Source: Aquilaria yunnanensis (taxonomy: Eukaryota > Streptophyta > Magnoliopsida > Malvales > Thymelaeaceae). From it: a stretch of DNA of 64,000 nucleotides. The position numbers and the translations under genes are program-made. The stretch is taken from NCBI GenBank assembly GCA_039654915.1, contig CM077594.1, positions 16,305,001-16,369,000 of the forward strand, given 5' to 3'. Shown here piece by piece: positions 56,576-64,000 of this stretch. The notes below the pieces were generated by a model that saw nothing but the letters and a program-made list of their open reading frames with translations, was not told the origin of the DNA and ran no database searches. Every line of letters begins with the position of its first letter. Positions within the stretch are counted from its first letter, which is position 1.

Positions 56576-58715
56576 ATGGCTTCACGAGGGAAGAACTCCG
56601 GCAAGGGAAAAGGTGTTGCCTCCTCCTCATCTGGCACAGAGGTCATTTCATTTTTCCGAGGACGTTTGTTTCAGAAAAATCAAGGCTCTCATTCACAAGA
56701 AATTCCCGACAATGATCCAAACATCGACATGGCGGCATACGACCTTGGCCTTGATGATCAATTCTCTGATGATGATGTTGAGGAAATTCCACCGACCCAA
56801 ATCGGTGCTGAGGGGTCCCAACAGATGCAACAAAGCGAGCAACCCGAGCGGAGTCAAGTGAAGAGCAGGAATTTGAAGGCTTCCATTTAGGAGCATTTCA
56901 ATCAAGTTTGGAAAGGCGAAACGAGGTATGCGAAGTGCAAACATTGCGACAACAAATTTGCACACAAATTGAACTCCGGGACGGGCACCCTCACAAGGCC
57001 CTTAAGCAAAATCCATGGAGACATCGGCGGCATTTCCGGTGGATAAGCACAACTGATGGGTGTTGGCAGCTCCGGCGCTTCAGGTATTTTTCGATTTAAT
57101 CCAAAAACTGTTAGGCAAAGTTTAATTAATTAGATGATGATTACTGAAAAACCATTTAGACAAGCTGAGGATGAACACTTAGAAAGATTCATCCAAGAAA
57201 ATCTAAATCCTGCTTATAAAAAAAGGTCTAGGCAAATGGTTAGAAGAAAAAGCTTTAAACTGTATGAAGCTAGGAGATGTGATTTACAAGCATATTTTTC
57301 TACTGTTAATCATTGTCTGTCATTTACGTCTGATATGTGGATATCTCCAATAAGACAAAATTATTATTGTGTAACTACTCATTGGATAGATGATGAATGG
57401 GTCATTCAAAAATGGATAATTGCTTTCAAATGTATGGAATCTGATCATATGGGTTGGAATATTTTTAATTGCATTATTGAAAGTTTGCGTGAATTTTTTG
57501 TTGCCAATAAAGTTTTGTCTATTTCTTTTGACAATGCTTTAAACAATGATGCAGCGATGGGAGAATTGATAAAAGAATTAAAATCACCGCTTGATGGAAA
57601 ATTTTTTCATGTTCGTTGCTTGTGCCACATTTTGAATTTATGTGTCCAAAATGGTTTACAACAACTGCAAAACCAAATTGAGCCAATTTGGAATGCTTTA
57701 CTTTTTGTTAAAATAAAGAACAAATTGGGTTGTGAATTTTTCTTGGAAAAGATTTAAAATTGATTGCCCCACTAGATGGAACTCAACATTTGAAATGTAA
57801 AATGATGCTCAATCATGGGCAAATCTTTTCACTCGCTTTGTTAACTCAAAAGTTCAAGGCGACTGGCTAACGGACGAGGTTTGGGAAAAATGTTTTAAGT
57901 TAGTTGAGTTGCTTAGATATTTTTATGAGGCAACAAACTTTTTCTCTGGAGTTTATTACTCAACAGTGCACCAAATAATGTTATATTTTGTAAACATCGT
58001 CTATGTTTTCCTCCAATACAAGGACGATGAGTTTTTGAAACTAATTGTTGAAGCAATGCAAAAGAAATGGTTTGATTGTTTTCAACAAATCCCACAAATT
58101 TATCTTGTTGCATGTGCATTAGATCCAAATGTCAAAATCACGGGTTGTCTACAATTGTTAGAAACATACTATCACTTATATTTAGGTCAAGCACAAGTTT
58201 CTACACTTGTTATTTCTGCTGAAGCTGACCATAATTTGAGAGAGTCATACAAACTCTACTCTGTTAAGCATTCTAATAAGATTAGGTCATCCGAGCCAAC
58301 ACCCGCCCAACATTCCACCTCCTCATCATCATCATCAAGGCTCAACCCAACGGCGAGTATCCTCAAACAACCGAGACCCACAAACCCGGGATTGGTGGAA
58401 TGGGATGATTACCTCCGCACTTCATTTGAAAACAATGAAGAAGACATCTTCGAATGCTGGAAGAACAAAAGAGAAAGATTCCCAATCTTATCCATACTGG
58501 CGCAAGAGATTTTGGCAGTTCCGGTTTAAACTGTCGCCTCCGAGGCTACCTTCAGTGTAGGAAAACGAGTCATCTCGGAGAAACGAGTAAGGCTCACACT
58601 TGACGCCGTTAAGGTTTGCATTTGTAACCGGGATTGGGCGTTTGCTGCTTTGCGGAAACAAGATATTAAAAGCTTCGATGATGAGGTCCATTCTGATGAT
58701 GACCAACAAGAGTAA
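56576..58715 (+). pseudogene. hAT transposase (BED finger, RICESLEEPER-like), broken
   Basis: An ATG at 56576 opens a Ser/Gly-rich N-terminus. A BED zinc finger follows (VWKGETRYAKCKHCDNKFAH at 56906-56965), then the catalytic core (57134-57757: FTSDMWISP, SISFDNALNND, HVRCLCHILNLCVQ), and a C-terminal dimerisation domain (ASEATFSVGKRVISEKRVRL at about 58530-58590) ending at the TAA at 58713. In-frame stops lie at 56888, 57044 and 57131. A frameshift occurs near 57740, with another stop at about 57797 and one at 58527. The first zinc-binding histidine of the BED finger appears replaced by proline (57000). An intact version would cut and reinsert the element. Confidence 0.9.
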
Positions 58716-59143
58716 ATTCTAGGTTTTCATTAGAATTTAAAGAATGTAATTGATTTGATTATGCTGTTAAGCACATATCTTAAGTTTTACCTTTTCATTT
58801 GTTTTCCATGGAACGATTTGCCATTTTTAAGTGTAAGGCACGTTTCATATTATATAAGTGCCGTTTGACTTTTTTATTAATAAAATTTGCATCAGCGGTG
58901 GTATTTCTTCTAAAAATATATATATTTCATAAAATTACTATCAAACAACTATTGAAAACATATTAAAATGGTGTTTTTTAAAATCGGATTAACCTGGCTC
59001 AACTCAGACCTGCCCTGGCCCAGCTCGGGCCCGGGTTGGACCTAACCCAGGCCCAACCCGCTTAGATGCGGGCCGTGCCCCGGGTCTGGGAAAACCGACC
59101 CGGGCCGGGCCGGTTCGGCCCACCGGCCACCACTACACACACA

Positions 59144-60155
59144 CACACATAAAACATATCAAAATTTGATATTTTAAGAGTGTGAAATATAAGTCATATG
59201 TATATAGTTTAATTAAGAGTTTTAAACATATAAACATTACTATATACAATAAAACAATAATTTTAAGGTACTTAAATAATAAAAGTAGAAGTACTCTTTC
59301 AAATATCAGTAAATGTTTGTTGTAATATTAATCAATTACATATACTAATAATATATTTTACCTAAAAACATTAAAAAAAACAGAAAAATACAAAAAAAAA
59401 TTACTTAGTCAGTACCGAGCTATTCCAAAACCTTTTTTGCACCGGCGCCGATACGTACCTCTCGTACCATCTAATATGGTACGAATTCAAAACCATGAGT
59501 ATAATAATAAATTTATTAAATTAAGCATCCTACTTATAGCCGTATAGGAGTGAATAAATATAATGAAGCAACTCAAAATAAAAATATGCACAATTATTTT
59601 AGGATGGAGCGAGCAGTACTACTAATAATAATGATGATGATGAGCGTCCTAATGGATTAAGTCTACTTATCGCATCGACTATCTTAAGTTATGCATAATT
59701 GATTAATTTTTTTTTAAATAAAGTATTGCTCTTTGAAATGCAAACGCTTGATTTATTTATCATTTAAATTGATAAATGTTACTATATGAATTAAAAACAA
59801 ATATTGGTGATAAAGTCACAAAAAAAATATTAAATCGATAAATGTTGGTAAAATATTACATAGAAAGCTGATATGAAGTATTTTAGTGCCGTCCAAAATT
59901 ATGGACGCACAAGTCAACAACTTGATCTGCAGTACGTACCTAATTTCACACTACTTCTATGATGCCACTTTTGATGAAATATTTGTTTTTGACATAAAAA
60001 TTAAGAAAAATAAAAAATTTATATATATATTTTTTTTACCCTTAACTTTTAATCACATATTAAAAAGGATAAAAAATATTAAAATAATAATTTTAAGATG
60101 TTAATAAAATAAATTACTTAAATATGAAAATATCGTAAAGTTTCAATATAGCCTG
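59144..60155. other. anonymous AT-rich intergenic sequence
   Basis: No gene or element terminus recognised; the 72-codon frame at 59886 is low-complexity. Confidence 0.5.
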
Positions 60156-60159
60156 AAAT

Positions 60160-61285
60160 AAAATAAATTACATCAATTTTAGGTGGGAGTACATTTTAGG
60201 AGAAACAAACCATTAGATTTATCTTCTGCAAAATTAACATTGTGATTTGCTGTCAAACTAAAAAGGAGAAAAATCTGAAATTGTCATCCTAACCTTATTT
60301 CATAGACACTTTGCCCCTCAAACTTTTCTACTCTCCTCCAAACCTCCATCCCTCGTCTTCATCCCTCTTCTGCAGTCTTCTCTCCAAGAACACTGCCGCC
60401 TCTCTCTCTCTCTCTCCCTTGCCGGCGCCATCCGATCCCAGGCCACTGCTCATCAAATCATCACTACTATTAAGGGAATCAGGAACGAACTCGGCGCATT
60501 TTCCTCTTCTATCAGCCACGTGAAATCGATTATCGTCAGACATAGCACATGAATGAGAGGAGAGGGCAGAGGATATTTGGGGATAAGACATTCTAGCTTC
60601 CGAGTCCCCCATCGCGAAGTTCTATGGAACACATCTGAGACCGTTGGCCGTCAATCATTCAATGTTTACCGTTAATCGTTCATCATCTTCGTCAATCTGT
60701 GCTTGTGTCTGTTTCTTCTCTACCTTCTCTCTCGATGATTTGCTAAACAGCTTGCGGTGGTTTTGACTGGTGATTCACAGGCATGATTGGCAGCTTTTCG
60801 AAGGAGAGCGGCTTCCACCATCCTTCCCCACCTTAGAAATCTCCTTCACTCACTCCTTTTCCATTTTCAGTTGATGCAACGCTGCTGCATAATTCTCATT
60901 GAATTGGAAGAGGTTAGGACAGTGAGGTATTTGGTAGCGATGGTGTCGACGTTGATGTGGCCGAAGTAGAAGACAGTGATTCTGGTTCTGGCGCCACACC
61001 TCACACACAGAATAGAATATCAATGATCCACATTTGGGGCAATTGGGATTTGGGGCTAGGATCCAAATTGGTTTGATTTGAAAGAACTTTAGTAGTTGGG
61101 GGGCAAAGTTTTTATGATAAAAGGTAGGAGGGTAAAATTAGATATTTTTTTATTTTTTATAACAATGGTAAATAATAGTGTTAACTTTATAAAGAATAAA
61201 TATAAGTATTTAAAACAGTAATAATAGAATTGTAAGTTCGACCAAATCTCATGCGTTTTATGTAATTTTTCCTATTTTTTTTATC
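60160..61285. mobile_element. non-autonomous MULE, same family as 24795-26325
   Basis: The right end, read inward from about 61275, starts GAAAAATTACATAAAACGC and continues to AACTTTGCCCCCCAAC (61095-61112). The left end carries the corresponding TTAACATTGTGATTTGCTGTC and ACTTTGCCCCTCAAAC at 60235-60325. The outer ends align with the MULE that carries the PERK exon. The interior is GC-rich with low-complexity frames and no transposase. The outermost left bases and a target duplication could not be fixed. Confidence 0.5.
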
Positions 61286-61368
61286 GATGTACTTCTTAGG
61301 TTTGAAATGTAAAAGCCGAGATCAATGAGAACATTGAGCAGCCAGTCAATACGTGTGCGAAGAGATTG

Positions 61369-61392
61369 GGAGGCCCCCCAGGGGGGGGTCCC
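61369..61392. repeat. G/C palindromic hairpin
   Basis: GGCCCCCC and GGGGGGGG form arms around a single A. The sequence could fold into a very stable short hairpin. It sits in a 230-base GC-rich island (61310-61520) whose function is unknown. Confidence 0.7.
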
Positions 61393-61520
61393 ACTCAAGG
61401 CGGCGGCCGCGCTAGCAAATGCCCACTTCAACAAACGTCCATTTTTATTGCCAGCCCGCTCTCACGTGGGCCCCTGCTTTTTCGCTGTCCATACCTTTTT
61501 CCGCGTTAAACGGGGTGGTC

Positions 61521-62890
61521 AGCCACAAGCCCACAACTCTATCTCCTACAAACTAATTTATTTTCACTTAAATGAACTAATTTATTTTTATTTTTATTTT
61601 TATATTTTTTATACTTAAAATTAATTTAATTTAAAATTTAATATTATGTAAATTCAACAACTCATTTGAAAGTAAATTTTTATAATATTATTAAATTTTT
61701 ATAAATTTTTTTATTATCTTAAATTAGAAAATTTCATAAAAAATTAATAAAATTATATTTTCTATAGATTATTACAACTCTATAATATTGGATTTTAATT
61801 AAAATTAATTCTAGGTAAAGAAGAAGTAAGTATAAAAATAAGTCACTTTAAAATCAATTGACTTAAATTAAAATAAATTTATTTAGCTTATAATTGATTA
61901 AAAATTAATATTTTAATCATTTTTTATTTTATAATATATATTCAAAATATATGTCATAACTGATCTAAACTATATTTTAATTTATTTAGTTACACTTTTT
62001 AAAATTTACGTATGTAATAAATAAAAAATAAGATAAATACTTAAAATTTTATATATCATACCCAAAATTAGAAATAAATTAATAATACATAGTTCAAATT
62101 AGTAACAAATAGCTTTATATATGCAAAGTTAATATAGATAATTGTCAAATATTTATTAATTTGGTCTATTCAGTTAAATCAGTTTAAGTTTATGATCCAA
62201 TAACAACCTAATAACCAAACATAAAATTTATTTTTTATCCAAACCATACGAAATAGAAAAATATCCTAACCATTTTTATCCAAATATGATTGAACTTTTA
62301 AATTTTTTTTAATTTTTTCTGAATAATATTCACCGCCAGTATTGTTGGCGCTTTTACCACGTACGTCTCCAACAGAGATTTCCCTCTAATTTTGAATTTT
62401 ATGTACTACAGTCCTTCATTTGCTGGAAAAAGGGGTTTTGAAATCTAAATAATCCATTCTTTGCATGATATTAATCACTTTTCAATTTTTTTATGTTTGA
62501 AAATATTTGGCACTTACACGACTACATGTCATGTTCCAAATTTACCCCACATATTGTGAAGTCATTAGTAAAAATATTAGTTAACTAGAATCATTATGTT
62601 ATTTAACGCTTGGCAACCTTGAAAAGAAAACACACTTATTGTTCTTATGTGAGAATATCTATCATTTTTACAAAAACAAAAACAAAAAAAAAGAGAGAAG
62701 AAATATGAAGTATCAAGCATCATGCAATGAATGGAGTATTAGACTGTCCAATAACTATATAGGTTCTAATAAGTTTAAATAATTTAATAATAGTTGAACA
62801 AGTTATTAATAATTTATAATCACTTTTTTCTCAACGGATAGCCAAGAAGATATTTTCCTTATTTTTGTCGTCGAAGAGGTTGGGAGAAAC
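61521..62890. other. anonymous AT-rich sequence
   Basis: Strongly AT-rich with no recognisable gene. Confidence 0.55.
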
Positions 62891-62899
62891 TAAAAAATA

Positions 62900-63120
62900 C
62901 TCCCTTCGTCCCACAAATGATGTTTCATTTTATTTACCATAGAAATTAAAAAAGTGAAAAAAAAATTATATGTTGTTTCTTCTTTAGTCCTTAATTTTTT
63001 GCACATAAATAAAAAACTTTAGAAAAGTGAACATTAAAATGACAGTTTAAAGGATAATATGATAATGTAAGTTACTAAATATAAAATTATTACAAAAGTT
63101 TTGGATGGCTAAAAAAGAAT
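62900..63120 (+). mobile_element. possible Stowaway-like MITE remnant
   Basis: TA followed by CTCCCTTCGTCCCACAAATG at 62898-62919 resembles the CTCCCTCCGT terminus of Stowaway MITEs. The matching inverted end was not found, so this is a truncated copy at best. Confidence 0.4.
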
Positions 63121-64000
63121 GAGCTAGAATGGTGAGATAGAGAAAGTAGATTGTCTTCAATGGTATTACTATAAAATTTAGAGGAGAAGAGTGTAGCTCC
63201 ACTAACTTAAACTGAGTCCGTTTTGAGTTAATACAAATGCATGAACGTGTTAATGGGCCATGGACTTGACCCACTTTGAAACTATTTTTGAATTATCATT
63301 GGAGTTACAATTAATTACAGTTAGTCCAGAACAACCATTTCGCTCAACCCTTTTTGATCCACCTAGTTCGCCCTATCCTTCTCAAGCTTGCCCACTGCCA
63401 CCTCCCTAGGTCTGCAGTCCCCCACACATCGCTACCTAATCCCTCCTTACCCAGCCTACCACCATCCCTCACTGCAAGCCCACTCCCGCAAGCCCTTTCT
63501 ACAAACCTGCCAACTCATCTTGTTGTCATTCCTCGCAACACCACCATAGCTATTGCCATTCAGATTGGTGTGGAACCTGATTGATCGACAGTGGACCCAT
63601 CTAGCTGGATAGCTCATCCCAGCTGCAAGTTGTTGATTCCAGAACTAGAGTCATTACTGTATGGGAGATGCAACGAGTGCGGGGGTGCCTTATAAGCTGG
63701 CGACGGAGCAAGGTGAGTGCCGCTCTATCGCATTGAACTACTTGTCAACTTCATTTGTACATAAATCTACAAGGAGAAGGGAAGGAAAGTGCTGAGTCTC
63801 ATCCAAAGTGGGGGATTAGCTACAAATATGAGAGCCAAATTCTAAAAAATTCATGATTTTATGAAACTCTGAATTTGATCAAGGTTCTTTGTTGGCTAAG
63901 AGGAGGAGATGTAATATGACAAGACTAAGCTTGTGAGATAAATAAGGCAGTTTAACTGAGACCCCACATCCAGACTTGAGATTGTTGGAAAAACATGTTA
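63121..64000. other. anonymous sequence to the window end
   Basis: 63350-63600 is CT-rich with a 76-codon Pro/Ser-rich frame that I do not believe is coding. The rest has no recognised feature. Confidence 0.45.

Larger units (their letters stand above)
55982..59135 (+). mobile_element. hAT transposon, full length, TSD CACACACA
   Basis: The left end TAATGGTGGCCACTGGGCC and the right end, whose reverse complement is TAGTGGTGGCCGGTGGGCC, are terminal inverted repeats. The flanking octamer CACACACA is found at 55974-55981 and 59136-59143, matching the 8 bp duplication of hAT elements, although it lies in a (CA)n run. The element is 3154 bp and carries one transposase gene. Both subterminal regions are GC-rich and full of GGCC and CCGGG motifs, unlike the AT-rich surroundings. 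Confidence 0.88.

Noticed and set aside
1..64000. CRISPR arrays, operons, Shine-Dalgarno sites
   Set aside because: Plant nuclear DNA; the repeats present are microsatellites, transposon subterminal arrays and telomere-like sequence.

Overview
This is nuclear DNA from a flowering plant. The plant hallmarks are chromodomain Ty3/gypsy and CACTA, hAT and MULE transposons of plant type, an endogenous caulimovirid, CCCTAAA telomere-type repeats, and fragments of two plant-specific gene families (a PERK receptor kinase and an XB3/XBAT ankyrin ubiquitin ligase). I cannot name the species. No tRNA, rRNA or intact single-copy gene was found. Almost every coding stretch belongs to a mobile element or is a broken gene copy.

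Layout, left to right. 1-3430: 3' end of a chromodomain gypsy element with a 2.9 kb LTR. 3431-5332: AT/CT-rich sequence ending in a CACTA-type terminus. 5333-6813: anonymous. 6817-15979: a full-length but decayed autonomous-type CACTA element (TSD CCA) carrying a tnp2 transposase and a second ORF, both on the minus strand. 17003-24660: a two-exon membrane-protein pseudogene whose second exon lies in a 3.57 kb tandem duplication. 24795-26325: a MULE carrying one exon of a PERK kinase. 27400-33430: an endogenous pararetrovirus on the minus strand, with coat, zinc-knuckle, protease, RT and RNase H regions, then a promoter and a possible primer-binding site. 33594-34878: a non-autonomous MULE. 34888-36339: a second CACTA-type fragment related to the one at the left. 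36628-40844: a non-autonomous CACTA element (TSD TAC) carrying three exons of an XBAT-type gene. 41000-42700: weak LINE-like remnants. 43444-44600: a CACTA-like left end and a polypurine tract. 47400-50251: a third copy of the CT-rich family in reverse, a 1.3 kb telomere-like array and a CACTA right end holding a 165 bp solo LTR. 51801-55200: CACTA-like subterminal repeat regions. 55982-59135: a hAT element inserted in a CA microsatellite. 60160-61285: another MULE. 61286-64000: AT-rich and anonymous, with a possible Stowaway remnant.

The most interesting content is capture of host gene pieces by DNA transposons: XBAT exons inside a CACTA element with both termini and TSD visible, and a PERK exon that interrupts the terminal inverted repeat of a MULE. 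A second theme is decay. In most broken genes here the stop codons can be explained by single C-to-T or G-to-A changes in CGA, CAA/CAG or TGG codons, as expected for methylated, silenced repeats. All similarity calls come from recognising motifs by eye; no database search was run.
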